This document shows positions 10,580 through 23,005 of a DNA stretch of 64,000 nt, piece by piece. The notes under the pieces were generated by a model. It did no database searches. It saw nothing but the letters and a program-made list of their open reading frames with translations, and was not told the DNA's origin. The translations under genes and the position numbers were made by a program. This DNA is from Areca catechu (taxonomy: Eukaryota > Streptophyta > Magnoliopsida > Arecales > Arecaceae), in the NCBI GenBank assembly GCA_021397845.1, contig CM038043.1, forward strand, positions 28,581,501 to 28,645,500, given 5' to 3'. The stretch's first letter is position 1, and each line of letters opens with the position of its first letter.

Positions 10580-11681
10580 GTAAGTCTCATATTGAGTCCA
10601 GTTCAGTCCAATAAGAAAAGACTCAAGACACTGATGGACCTTAGCCAAGTTTGACAACTTCAAGGAGTCCTAGTCATACTTGGATGTGCCACCTTGGATT
10701 GCATGAGGAGGACCTTGAGATCACCACCATTGAAGACTAGATGACAACAACATCAGCTCACCGAAAGAAGGACAACAGGAGAAACCCTAAAGCCTACCTA
10801 GCACTGAAATGGGCTGCCCAAAGCCCTAGCCCATCATGAAATTGGCACCCCCATATGGTCACCTTCCCTTGGTCGGCCACCCTTATGATCACCACCCTTT
10901 GTCCGACCATGATAAGGAGAGGGAGAGAGTGTTTGAGTTCATTTGGGAGAGTGAGGTTTCCATGTAATCTAGCTAGGGTTTGAGTGGGAAAATGATACCC
11001 AGGAATTCTCTTGTATGCCCTTACTTGGAGCCCAAGTTTGTAAGTCTATATAAAGACCCCCTCTCATGTATTTTTGCTGATAATTAATGAATGAATATTA
11101 CAAAGTTCTCTCCAATTCTATGTGAATAAGGGTATCTGTGTGATCCCTCAGGGTTTCTGTATGATCCCTGCACCTTGCCTCAAAGCTACAAGCCTTCTTC
11201 ATCTCTTGGCCGCCTTCCTCAAACCTCTTCCCCTTCTTCTTCTTTGAGTGATCGAACCCTCTTCTTCCTTGTTTTCTAACCCATGATGGTGATTTACAAG
11301 TCCCTTAGAGTTCATGAATTCCATGATTTCATCTAGCTAGCTTTCGGGTCAGCAGGTCGAAAGTTGCAGATCCTAGGGTCTTCAGCTTATTTTTCCAGGC
11401 CATATCCGAGAGTGTAGAGTGACCTCTTCATGGATTGATCTTAAAATCACTGCTAGGTACACCCTCTAGACTCATCAGATATCGGTAATGCAGAAGAGCT
11501 AGTCCTACCGGTGCTTCTTAGCTTTGGCTATCATGTTTCTTTACTTTTAGAATTTATTTCTACATGCTTGTGCTTTAGATTTTCTATAGAATTCTCTGCT
11601 TAATATCCTAGCTTGATATTTGGGATTCAAACTCCTAACTTAATACCTAATCACAAAAAAATAACTATCATGCATAAATAG
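10580..11681 (+). repeat. 5' LTR of gypsy B, right part
   Basis: Aligns with 54012-55123 of the 3' LTR, from gtaagtct to catgcataaatag. It contains gaccttgagatcaccacc, TATATAAAG at 11047-11055 and gaatgaatatta as in the sister copy. The left part is beyond the window behind element C. The last bases of the LTR and the primer-binding site are missing, so a small deletion has joined the LTR to the leader. Confidence 0.87.
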
Positions 11682-12541
11682 AAAATATTTAGATTTTCTA
11701 TATGATATGTTGTTTTTACTGTTTCTATATGTAAGTAAATTAGAAAACCCTTATTCTTATTTTCTTGGATTCCTCATAATTGATAGTATTTATAAAAAAT
11801 TTATCATAATTTAATTTGGATTTTAAGTTATCTGAATCTCTGATTTACTGCCCAAGAATAATTCTATCCTAAATTTTCGGCAAACCTAGTTTCAGCATGT
11901 TTAGGGTTCTTTTGCATAAATTTTGCACATTTTAATTTTTGTCTATATTTCCTGCATATTAGGTATTTTTCTGCAAGTTATATCTCTGCTAAAAAAAAAC
12001 AACAACAACAAAAAAAAATACAAAAATACAAAAATCTTAGAAATCCTAATTTGCATTTTCATATGTGTGTCATAATGTGCATAAACTACTCTAAGGGCAA
12101 TTCTACTATGCCAGATGGGGGGAAGATGTGATGACCTATCCTTAGTCCAAAACCACATCCCTTGCATTTGATCCCAAGTCCAATTTAAAATTAATTAGAC
12201 CTAATTTGCTCTAGTGTGCTAGGGACACCAACAGGTTAGGTCCAAGCTTTGTGGGAAGACTAGTGCACCCAATACCTCTCATATTACTGGAAGCTAGTGT
12301 CTAGGCTAGAGCTCCAGTGAAAAACATCATAAGCGGATTGGTGGTTCCTTAATTGGGTCCTTATGAAAGCAGGGGTGGCCTCCCACTATCCCACCTCTTA
12401 CCTGGCCAGTGGAAGGACTAGGGGTTGCATTGTATGTAAGTTAAGTGGACCCATTCTATTTGTGCTCTAGGTCTAGGCAGCCTTAGTCGATGGTCTTATG
12501 CGTGTTGCATGTTCACTAGATTAGGAGAACATTAGCCCATC
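11682..12541 (+). other. Untranslated leader of gypsy B, left of insertion G
   Basis: AT-rich leader with the conserved block ccttagtccaaaaccacatccc (around 12140) and the following gctagggacac (around 12220) shared with G (23650, 23725). It leads towards the gag start and stops at the target ccatc of element G (12537-12541); it resumes at 38267. No gene is seen. Confidence 0.75.
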
Positions 12542-13087
12542 TGGTACAGGCACCAAAGGCACCAGAATAAGACAGAGGCTTCTCAACCCTTTGTGGATCA
12601 ATTAGCAGCATTATAGTCTATTTGTAATAAAGATTTAGTCCATCTAAGTTATTTTTTTTATCACTTGAGTCCTGTACTAGTCAGCTCATATTGAGCTAGT
12701 CATTTTCCGGAGTTCAGTACATGTCCAGTAATGACTCATACAAGTGAGGACCAAGCCAGCCCAAGTGAAGACCAACCCAACTGAATCTATGAGGATCATG
12801 GAAGGCTAGGAGGAGAAATCACAAGCCTGGGAGAAGAAATCAGAAGCTCGGGAGATAAACCTGAAACCCTGAAGCCCTGAAATGCAGCCTGAAGCAAACT
12901 AGGCCAGCCCAGGCCCAGGAAAGGAGTAAGTGGAACCAAGGACTTATGCTCACCACCCTTGGTCGGCCACTAGGGTCACCTCCCTTGGCCGACCAAGGCA
13001 AGAGGAGACGGGAGAAATTTTAGGGATTTCTTCTACCTAGTTTTCCTTATTTTCTAGCTAGAGTTAGATGGGGATTAAAACTCCTAT

Positions 13088-13980
13088 CACTACAACAAAT
13101 AATGCAATTAACAACCAAATAAGTCATCACAAAAAGTTAGTTTTTGGCTGCTAAAACCTTTTACCAACTAAAAAAATTTGGTCGCTATTTTGGTCGTGAA
13201 AGCTGTCGGCAATTACCTTTAGCAACCAATTTTGAGTTTGGTTGGAAAATATTAATATAAGACGACCAAAATAGATTTGGTTGGGAAAAAATAAATTTTT
13301 AACAACCAATTATTTGGTGGATAAATGACCAAATCTTCATCGTAAACAGTCGATATTGGTTGAGAAATATCTAATTCCTTTTGCACTTAATAACTAATTA
13401 ACAACTAAAATAATTGGTTGCAAAAAAGTCTTAGTATTTCCAACCAATTATTTTGGTCGTTAAATATTTAGTACAGCATGAACAACCAAATACTTTGGTC
13501 GACATTAAACTATGATGATTATTATCAACCATTTATTTTGATTGAAAAGAATTTTTTGTAAACTTTTAGCAACCAATTTTTTTTTATAGGAAAAAAAGTT
13601 TATACTGTTACCAACCATTTTCTTTGGTTGAAATATGTATGACATAAAAGTTGGAGGAAAACCTTTACCAACCAACTATTTTGGTCGTTAAATATTTAGT
13701 ACAACATGAACAACCAAATACTTTGGTCGACATTAAACTATGATGATTATTATCAACCATTTATTTTAGTTGAAAAGAATTTCATGTAAACTTTTAGCAA
13801 CCAATTTTTTTTTGTAGGAAAAAAAAATTATACTATTACCAACCATTTTCTTTGGTTGAAATATGTATGACATAAAAGTTGGAAGAAAACCTTTACCAAC
13901 CAACTTTTGGGTTTTAAAAAATAAAAAATATTAACAACCAACTTTTTGGTCGAAAAAATCTTTTTTTTTTACCCATGCCT
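13088..13980. repeat. Left terminal and subterminal repeats of CACTA element H
   Basis: After the terminal CACTACAACAAATAATGC the arm consists of many short units built on AACCAA(n)TTTTGGTCG in both directions. Two near-identical tandem blocks of about 228 bp lie at 13442-13669 and 13670-13905. In En/Spm such subterminal motifs are bound by the accessory protein TNPA; the equivalent role here is inferred. Confidence 0.85.
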
Positions 13981-16155
13981 ATTTGATACATTTGTATGTT
14001 CTTGATGTCACTTGTATTCAAAGATACTCATCATTGTTATGAACTCTTTATAATTGAAAATCTACAAAATTTAGTGAAAGTGATCCAAATACTTATAGTC
14101 TTGAATATAAATTTGTCAATACATACAATAATCCAAAATGAGCAAAATGTATGGCTATAATATCCAAATTGGAATCATAAACAGTTGTTGACATCAAAAA
14201 TACATTCACTGCTCTTCAAAAGATCAAACATATTCAAAAATAAGTAACTGGACATTTCTAAAACATGAGCAGGAATGCACAAAATTTGCACTTCAATAGA
14301 TTTTGTGCTCCAAAATCATCAACCTGCATGAATCAATATAAAAGATAAGTCTTTATTTGTGAATATTTTAAACTAATCAAATATAAAAAAGAGAACATCA
14401 ATAGTAATGAACTAATAAAATGTAATGGAGGTTAGTACATCTTTGTAGAAGATCAAACAAGTAAAGAACTAATGAAATACCATACTCTTTACCGAATTTT
14501 TTATAATGAAGTGCTTGAACCTATTTCAATACTCAACTTTTGAATTCTGAACTATGTAATGTTTTATATGTTACTGCCATTTATCAAGATTTTTCATTTA
14601 AATCCAAAACATTGTCCTGCACACATAACACATTAAAAGCACTTCTCCACTTCATGCACCAAAATCTAATTATTTTAGATGTCTTCACTCATCCCTTGCA
14701 TGGTAGATATAACAAAATGGATCACGATATGGTATCTTTCAGCCACAAATTCTGATTTAGGCATCATTTTTCTTTGCTTTTTCATTGATATAACATTCTA
14801 ATTTCTCAAATTTTGTTCTGGTAGTTCCATAGGCCCTTATCTTCTAAGACTTTCCTTCACAACTCTAATTTATGATTCAACCTTGACGTCTTATTCCTAG
14901 TTACACTATACCTTCTCTAAAGAACATGAACCACCGTTCAACTTCATAAATATTAATTGCAACACCATCTGCAACTGGTTTAGTGCTATTGTTCGTGCAA
15001 GGCCATTGTGACTAGAAATTTAGATATCTTAGAACAACTACCTGGCACTTGTTGCTAGCTCAGAATATGTCATGAACAATATCAATGTGTCACTCACAAG
15101 CCTTTTTCCTTAGTGCAAACCAAATTATATCCTAGCATAAAGCATCACATGTTTCCTGAAACTAGATAAAGACCATATGGAAACATCATCCTGTAGATGT
15201 CAAAATAATATTAACCAATGGTACAAGCAAACACAAACATGTCATATTTTTATGTATACTCTTTATCATGAGTTGTATGGTAATCATAACTTACAGGACC
15301 TGTACTAAATTCTCTTGGTAGGGCATGATTATGAACTGATAGTTTGGCTATCTGAAAAGTCCAGAAATATTTGAAGTGCTAAAAGTTCAAGATTACATGA
15401 TATTTAGAACTTGTATCTATGTGAGATCAGCAGAGTAGAGATGAACAGGTACCATATTCTCCCCATGTATTTTTCTTATTAGAGGAATACTAGTTGGTAA
15501 AATATATCCTACTCCACTCCTCAATATTTCATCATGTAATCAATTATGCATTTCTTTTTCTTCTTTAAGTTTTTTGCTAGGGTGGGGTATATTTTAAGGG
15601 CCTCTATCATTGATTCTAGTGCTATTTTCATGGAATTAAAATGTTACCCTCTCCCATTGACAGTGTTTTGGGCCTAGATTTGAATATCAAGAGTGCACAT
15701 AACTACGATACACATCTGAAAGTTGCATGAATTCTGTGTATTGGAACCTTCACGGGTTTTGGTTGTTATTTAACGAGTTTTAGATGTTATTTGCTACTAC
15801 ATGCATGCCAATTTTCAATGCACACTTACAAAACTATGTGCATACTTTTAACACATGGTGACCCATACATTGTGGTTTTGTACATACTTCTACTTCATAG
15901 GGTGCATTGTATCCCATTTTTTAATATGCATACTTTGTCTATTGATGCAAAATTTTTGAAACGGATATGTAGGTGCCCCCAAGTATATGTAAATATTTCG
16001 TCCAAGAAATGAAAGCAAAGAGAATAAAAAGCTCAATGTAAAAATACAAATATTTTCTCAGGTGGGTCACAACATCAAGAAGCTCGATTTTAGGGCCATA
16101 TTCTAGTATTCTTATCCCTAAGGTTTTCTTCTAGTTGAGAGATATGGGAGGAAGG

Positions 16156-16232
<77 letters not shown>

Positions 16233-16563
16233 AGATTATGCAAAGCTACCATTTAAGAATTCTTCTGACATTAAAATAAAGTAACATAATTTGAAAGCTA
16301 ATTTCCAAATTAAGAATCGAATCCATCCTTATGGCACATATGCATAGTATATATTGTGATAAAAGATGTAAAATCAATATAAAGTTAAAAGTATGTATAG
16401 AATCCAGCAAGACACATGCTTCAACTCTTTGTTATGATTTCTAGTAATCTTTAGCAGACCAAGTATCCATTAACATAGGTACAAGTAACAACCAGGATAC
16501 AAAAATGAGAAGCAAACACTTGAGATAATTTAGGCTACAGCACTTACCCCAAAAGATGACAAA
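13981..16563. other. Non-coding interior of CACTA element H, 3' side of its genes
   Basis: AT-rich sequence downstream of the minus-strand genes. Open frames at 14540-14755 and 15791-16012 are short, in the opposite direction and show no domain. Apart from the CT repeat at 16161-16231 I see nothing to annotate. Confidence 0.6.
16161..16231. repeat. (CT)n microsatellite, about 35 units
   Basis: Uninterrupted CT dinucleotides over 71 bases inside the non-coding part of CACTA element H. Such a perfect array is expected to vary in length between individuals. Confidence 0.98.
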
Positions 16564-18294
16564 TTACCATAATGGTCTAGTTATGGATTGACCCTGTGCT
16601 GCAAGTAACATCTCGATTAGACATCCTTGCTGATCCAACCTGTCCCTGAGTTCATCCACATTTTCTTTCAACTTGTCATTCTCCAATTGAGATTCTTTTA
16701 ATTGTTCTTCAAGTTGGTTTAACATAGACATTGATCTTGAGGCTTGTTGTGGCTTCGGACCAAGCCCAAGTCCCTTAATGTATCCAGATCTTACTCCCAA
16801 TACTTTGTCAAAAATATCATCCACAGTTATAGAGTTTCCTTCAATTTCAGACTCGGCCAATAACCTTTGCATTTCATTCTAAGTCAAAAGTCGTTATATG
16901 ATCAAAACTTGAAAATTTGAAAATTTGTATAATGAATGAAACTAAACATGTTAACTTACATAACACTCCTCTGCATAAGAGTTTGCCCATCACCTGCTAA
17001 ATTACAGTAAGTGCGCTTGAACATGGTAATTCTGTCACTCTTCTCCATTGAGCTCTTTTTGTGACTAATTTTACACCAAAGTCAATAAATTTATTAAAAC
17101 CTAAACTATGTTTAATAATATAAAAGTTATAAAATAGCCTCTTACAATTTCATGTCGCACTGCTACAAATGCCATAGATCCTGTTTTATGCATCATCTTT
17201 GCCATTGCTCGATTTGCAGCATTGATTGAACAAATTTCTTTGAGATAAAAAAATACAAACAACTTTCAAATGTTAGTAACTATGTTCGTTAGCATATGGA
17301 CTAATAAAAACAAAAAATCAAATTTTGTTACTAGGTAGAAGATTATAAACCTTCACACGAGGATTAGACCAATAATCACATAGCTCATCCCAATTCTGTT
17401 GAGATATATTGACAGGCTTATTTTGCCTTGCTTCTGCATCAGAGCTAAATTTCAAATAATACTTTCGTAAGTTTGACCTCACATCCTTGCCACGTGCTTG
17501 CATCCTTTGAAGCACACATTTCGCTACTTCTGAGTCCTCTCTTAAATCCTAAATCTTCAATTTACCCTATAAATTATATAAACAAAAAAAAATCACCATC
17601 ATTCTATGTGTATGCAGTAATCTTCAACTATAAGAAACATATAATGTGTAAAAGAATTGGCTCTTACATGGGCAACCTAAAAATACTTCCATGTCCTCAT
17701 GTTCATAACAAGATTCTATAACTTTATATGAAAATTTATAAAAAAATGTCTTACCTCCAACCTATCAAATGCAGGATTTAAGTCATCTTCATTTAGATCC
17801 TTAAATTTTTTAGGCACACGCATACATTGACGAGAAACAAAACCCACTTCACTAGAGAATTTTGCTGATTGCACTCGATCAACTGGTCTCCCTTGATCTA
17901 CATCAATCACTACTATTAGATTTTTACCCAGTATTTTTTTCATCTTACTCAAACCAATATCGCGTGTAGGACCATGACCCTTCCTCGTTGATGCAGAACA
18001 TGTAAACATTTGAAAATATAAATAAGAAATTTTTTTCTTTGGAAATCAAAGGACTTAATTAAAAATAACTATATCACCTTGTGCAGAATTAGATGTATTA
18101 AGTGGCACACATGGCTCATTTGTAGCTATAGAGCTGGGCTGACTAGGTGGTACTATAAACTTAATGGATGGTGAGTTAGAAGCATTTTGTTGAGACAAAA
18201 ATGTAGATGGCTCTACTATTGGGGTAGGTTCGGTTGAATGAACATTTTTGGAATTGGCCCTTGTACGGCATTTCAATCCTAGAACCATTCTCAA
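16564..18294 (-). pseudogene. Ptta/En/Spm-type transposon protein of element H
   Basis: Blocks in order on the minus strand: a Ser/Pro-rich start (18294-18055); a block with GHGPTRDIGLSKM and a GRPVDR...KFSSEVG motif (about 18009-17755), ending at a GTAAGA splice donor; a block with RSNLRKYYLKF and a WDELCDYW motif (about 17569-17350); a short exon with HKTGSMAFVAVRHE (about 17218-17152); and a last exon with SGYIKGLGLGPKP and a Leu/Glu-rich coiled coil (16872-16564). This order matches the plant Ptta/En/Spm transposase family as I know it. A stop codon lies in the third block near 17553, so the copy is probably inactive. Exon limits are approximate. Confidence 0.75.
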
Positions 18295-18420
18295 GTATCA
18301 CTACAAATAAATAGTTAAACAAGTTAGTACAAATAATGAACACAAGCAAATATAAAAGATAATGATGAAAATAAAGATGATGTATAATCATTTATTACAT
18401 GAAAATGAAGATATTAACTA

Positions 18421-19282
18421 TGTATCTTCATCAATGTCACTATCATGATCGTCATAAGTAGTTATGTATGCATCATCACAATATTCTATCAATGTTTCAT
18501 CTTCTAAATCATCATCTATGAGAAACTCATTGACCTTTTCATGCACTCCATCTATTGTGTGTACTATATTAGCTTCAATAATATCTGGATCAACATCATG
18601 TCTAACCAAAGGTTCAACATCTAGATTTTCAACAATTGAATCACTTACATTCAGCTCATTATCTTGCCTCATAGTGGGACTTAGGAAGTGTCTCCCCTTC
18701 TGGCAATGCTTCTGTTAGTAATTTAAGTAACATGTCAAATGATTTATTATAAACTTTTAAATGGAGTAACTTCACCAAAAATGACAAAGTAGAAAAATTT
18801 GAACAACCCGGATATAGTTCTCTTTTAGCATCCCTCAAAAGTTTAGCAAATACATCTTGCGAACCATCATTTCCATTAAGATCGGGCACACCATTATTAT
18901 GATCCATGTGATAATTATTTACAAAATTTCCAAAGTGATTTAGCATTTCATGGACTCCATCATCCTCATCTATGTCATTGCATGGCACTCTATCATCATC
19001 CACATCATCATGATGGTAAAAAGTTTCATATGGTCATGGAATTTTAAAAGTTGTATGTTCTCTATGAAATATCCATCTAGTATAATCTGCATCCATCCCC
19101 CGAATTAGTAAATGATTATGAACCACATCCTGACTCTTGATATATAGGTTCAAACAATCAATACATGGACATCTAACCTCACATTCTTTACCCATATGAT
19201 CAGCAACGAATTCCATAAAAGCTTGAACTCCCTTAACATACTGTTCAGTCCACTTTTGTGCAGTCATCCAACTCTTATCCAT
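18421..19282 (-). pseudogene. TNP2-like CACTA transposase, catalytic core deleted
   Basis: The likely start is ATG 19282 (MDKSWM), beginning the transposase-associated N-terminal domain with its Cys pair (RCPCIDC) and YTRWIFH motif. An in-frame TGA lies near 19036. The same frame continues with LLRDAKRELYPGC, FSTLSFLVKLLHLK and LPEGETLPKSHYEA, as in TNP2 proteins, and stops near 18662. It passes at once into an acidic C-terminal tail in another frame (18672-18418). In complete TNP2 proteins hundreds of residues with the catalytic domain lie at this point. They are missing here. Confidence 0.8.
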
Positions 19283-19348
19283 CATACAAAAATATGTAAT
19301 AGATGAGATTAAAAATGCACCTGAGTTCCCTTCATACAATCTCCTCAA

Positions 19349-20420
19349 TTTTTGTATTTATTTCAATCTGAGATAAAAAGGCACACATAAAAAAATATTT
19401 TTATGTTAAACTAAGTTTTGAATTAAGAAAACTATCAAAATAAAATCATACTACTAAAATGCTTATATGTACATGAAATATCTCTTGTTATGGCAAACAT
19501 TTCTTTTTTTTTCTTAGGACTTCCAACCAGGTCTAATTTAAAAGAAAATGTATCTAAAATGAAGCTTTGGCAACAGCACTCGTTGCAATGTCTTGATTGA
19601 CTAAGTTATCTCAAGTGTATGCCATGACTACAAGTGTTGAGAGAAGATCAGTAAAGTAAAGAAGTTTTCTATTGAATAAAAGTTTGCTTCCTATAATTCC
19701 AAGACCGAAAAAAGATTATTATGAATCACCTATATATGACATGGGATCTGACATTAGGTCCAAAAACTTTTTACCCTATTGTAGCTCTAACATTTTTCTT
19801 TGCTACTACCTGTATCTTAAAGTTCAATCCTATGGATAATTTATCCTTAAATAAAGTGTTTGAAGATCCAACTAAACCTTAAATTAGAAGACCTTTTTCT
19901 AATTTTTTCTTCTTGTCAGCCTTGGCCGCTTCGCTTTCCCGGCCTTGGGAGCCATCAAGCACCAGAATCAGACTCAGAGATAACAAAAAAGACCTTCCTT
20001 CTCTCTATAAGGATTTTTATTTGAATTCAAAATGCTTTAAGATTTCTTCTAAGATGCACCTAGAAAGTAGGGCTACATGGGATTGGATAGAAAGATTAAA
20101 GAAGAGGAAAGAGAAGGCACAAGCTTTAATTTGTACAAATGGAGGATGGAATGACAGAAAGAGAGAAAGCTTTCTCAGAAGAAAGCAATGGGAATGAAAA
20201 AGCAAAAAAGAATTATAACCAGATACAAAGTGAGAGAGGGGAAGAGAAGAGAGAATATTGGAATGGATTTTAGATGTGGTGGGAGAGAGATAGGTGAAGG
20301 GAAGGTATAGGATATAGAGGAGATGAGGAGAGAGGATAGGGGATAAAGTTTTATGGCTCTACTCCCTCTCATCGGCTTAAGACTTGGAGACGGATATAGA
20401 GACAGAGAAGGGGGGACATG
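19349..20420. other. Region upstream of the TNP2 remnant in element H
   Basis: AT-rich, then increasingly purine-rich (gagagag, gaaagaga) from 20080. The plus-strand frame 19913-20197 is basic and low in complexity and shows no domain. It probably holds the promoter-proximal part or an intron of the minus-strand transposase gene. Confidence 0.5.
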
Positions 20421-21490
20421 TAGGAGGGTATGGGATTTGAGGCCTCTCGTTTATGGGTCTTCGCCCTCCATTGGCTTAAGACTTGGAGAGAGAAGAGAGA
20501 TATAGAGACAGAGAGGTTGGGGGGGGGGGGGGGGGGGGGGGGGAGGCGCGTGTGGAGAGGTCTCTCTACTCTGTTCCCCTCTCTCCTAAACTTCTCTTTT
20601 TTTTTTTTTCGTAGGACTCCCTGCCCCGCCCATTGCTATCGTCCCGGTTCCCGGAACTGATCATGGGTGCCGACGGATGCTGGAGAAGAGATCCAAGCTC
20701 TCATCCACGTCCCTCGAGCCTCTTCCGGTGGTGACTCACCCTATCCTTTCTCTCTGCTCTGTTCCCCTCTCTCCAGAACTTCTCTTCTTTTTTTTTCCTC
20801 CATGGGACTCACTGCCCCGCCCATTGCTGCCGTCCCCATTCCTAGCTACCTGTGTTTTGCGGAACTCTTTTTTTTTTTTGTTTCGTAGGACTCCCCCATT
20901 GCTGCCGCCCGTGGCCCTTCATCGCTGTGGCCCCCCCGGCACCCCTACCCTCGGAGATCTTTCGTGGCCCTTCACCGTCATGCCCCCGCGGCACCCCTAC
21001 ACTCGGAGATCTTCCGCGGCCCTTCACCACCGTGCCCCCCCCCAGCACCCCTACCCGTCCCCCCTAGATCGTGACGACCCTTGTCGCTGGTGCCCTCTCT
21101 CAGTCCCATACCGAGTCACGATCCGCCCACATCTCCGTATCTCTGAACCCCTCCCGCCCCTCCCATCTGTTCCTCATCTCCCTCGCCCGTCGCCTCGTCG
21201 CCGACGTCTCCCCCACCACCCTCGGATGCGCCGCTTTGCTCTCTCTTTCAACGCCCCTGCTTCCTGACAGATATCACAATCCAAAAAAAAAAAAAAACCA
21301 CTCGAAGACTCACCTAGATGACGACCGGAAGTGGAGGAAGCCGCTGCCGCCACTCGTCGCCACTTCTTTACCGATCCGAGAGGTGGAATCGAAGAAGAGC
21401 TGCCGAAGAGAGGAAGAGGAAGAGGCCAGGGAGCAGGGGGATACGAGTGGGAGCAGAAAGGAAAAGGCCAGGTGAGGGAAAAAAAATTTC
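20421..21490 (-). promoter_or_regulatory. GC-rich, CpG-rich control region of CACTA element H
   Basis: About 1 kb of sharply higher GC content between the right subterminal repeats and the transposase remnant. It contains partial duplications (ctctgttcccctctctcc...ctgccccgcccattgct at about 20570-20635 and 20758-20830; cattgctgccg again near 20895). In maize Spm a GC-rich downstream control region lies next to the TNPA-binding upstream region and is the target of methylation control; position and composition here agree. Open frames of 130-196 codons are Pro/Arg/Ser-rich by composition and not called as genes. Confidence 0.5.
20519..20543. repeat. 25-base G run
   Basis: Unbroken G homopolymer between tatagagacagagaggtt and aggcgcg. 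It could form a quadruplex structure. Its length may also be affected by sequencing error. Confidence 0.85.
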
Positions 21491-21527
21491 TGATGGCGCG
21501 CACGTATTTTTTTTTTAACAAAATTTT

Positions 21528-22277
21528 ACAACCAAATTATATTTGGTTGATAATAAATTTAAAAATTAAATTATTTTTTTATAATCTATATATATTTGGT
21601 GGTTATTAATTTTAGCAACTAAAATTTTGGTTGATAAATATTTTTTTTTACGACATAATTATAATTGGTCATGAATACAAAAACAATGGTTGCTAAAAAA
21701 AATTATTTATTCTCAAACAAATTGTATTTTGGTCGGTAATACATTTTTTTTACAACCAAATTATATTTTGGTTGATAATGAATTTAAAAATTAAATTATT
21801 TTTTAATATTCTATATATATTTGGTCGTTATTAATTTTAGCAACTAAAATTTTGGTTGATAAATAATTTTTTTTACAACAAAATTATAATTGGTCATGAA
21901 TACAAAAACAATGGTTGCTAAAAAAACTTAATCATTCTCAACCAAATTGTATTTTGGTCGGTAGTATATTTTTTTTACAACCAAATTATATTTTGGTTGA
22001 TAATGAATTTAAAAATTAAATTATTTTTTAATAATCTATATATATTTGGTCATTATTAATTTTAGCAACTAAAATTTTGGTTGATAAATAATTTTTTTTA
22101 CGACAAAAATATAATTTGTTGTGAATACAAAAACAATGTTCGCCAATTTTTCATGAAATATCTCAAATAATACCAAAATTCTTTTGGTCATAAATAATTA
22201 TAATTTGGTTGGTAAAGTGCTTAATTATTCTCAACCAAATTATATTTTGGTCGCTAATACATTTTTTTGTTGTAGTG
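21528..22277. repeat. Right subterminal repeats and terminus of CACTA element H
   Basis: Three tandem units of 224-225 bp start at 21528, 21752 and 21977 (each with acaaccaaattatat), followed by a partial unit and the terminal ttgttgtagtg. Each unit carries several AACCAAA...TTTGGTTG inverted pairs. This arm is upstream of the minus-strand genes and corresponds to the protein-binding arm of En/Spm-type elements. Confidence 0.9.
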
Positions 22278-22993
22278 TATGTAATGTCTTTTTTAGCCTT
22301 ACTTGGGGGCCAAGTCTAGGAGTCTATTTAAAGGGCCCTAGTCTCTTGTATGAAGAACAATTTTATTATGAAATAATACTTGAATTCTCCAATTGCTATG
22401 TGCTACCTGCTATGTGCTTGAAGGGATTCTATGTGAGGCCTTCCTCTTCCAGGTATCCTACGACTACTTCCAACCACCATCCTGCTCTCCAAAACCTTAG
22501 CTGCCCTCTTCAAACAACCACTTTCCCTTTCTGTTTTCCCTTGTTTTCTTCTTTCCTACTATGTTTTCTAATCCTTGGAAGGTCTTTTGTAGGTCCCTCA
22601 ACTTCGACGAATCCAACGACTCCAGCCAGGTCGCAATCGGACCACCGAGTAGAAAACCGGGTATCCGCGGGTCTCTGGCTTGGTTTTCCAAGCCACATCC
22701 GGAGTGAGAGTGATCTCTTCATGTACGATCTATACCAGGTGCTTCCACCATTGCCAAGTACACCCCCTCTACCGTCAGTAGCCCTATGTAGGTGATCTAG
22801 CCCAACCGAGGCTTCTCAGCCTCGGCGGTCCTTCCTTTCTGTTACTTTTAGGTCCTCTTATGCATGCTTGAGTTTCTTATTTTCATATAGAACTCTTTAC
22901 ATCAATACTTTATCTGATCTTTGGGATTACAACTTATAACTTAATATTAAAAACACAAAAAAATAATTGCATGCATACATAGTTTGCATCATT

Positions 22994-23005
22994 TGGTATC
23001 AGAGC
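22994..23005 (+). promoter_or_regulatory. Primer-binding site of gypsy G
   Basis: TGGTATCAGAGC, two bases after the end of the 5' LTR (gcatca, 22991). Initiator Met-tRNA type, without mismatch. Confidence 0.93.

Larger units (their letters stand above)
13088..22277 (-). mobile_element. CACTA (En/Spm) DNA transposon H, internally deleted
   Basis: The ends are inverted repeats starting CACTACAACAAA, flanked by a 3-bp duplication tat (13085-13087 and 22278-22280), the hallmark of the family. Both arms carry tandem subterminal repeats with AACCAA/TTGGTT motifs. Genes lie on the minus strand: remnants of a TNP2-like transposase (18421-19282) and of a Ptta-type protein (16564-18294). The catalytic core of TNP2 is absent, so H needs transposase from elsewhere. 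Confidence 0.93.
12542..22991 (+). repeat. 5' LTR of gypsy G, split by CACTA element H
   Basis: Made of 12542-13087 and 22281-22991. Starts TGGTACAGGCACC, ends tttgcatca. The 3' LTR shows the empty target of H, tat, at 37551-37553. A TATTTAAA box at 22325-22332 lies in the second piece, in front of gaacaattttattatgaa. Confidence 0.92.

Noticed and set aside
13442..13905. CRISPR-like repeats
   Set aside because: Units of about 228 bp without spacers, inside a CACTA arm of a plant genome.
14540..16012. Short plus-strand frames in the CACTA interior
   Set aside because: Opposite to the transposon genes, under 75 codons, AT-rich, no motif.
22184..22795. 203-codon plus-strand frame
   Set aside because: It crosses the border of CACTA element H into the 5' LTR of G, so it is an accident of the insertion.
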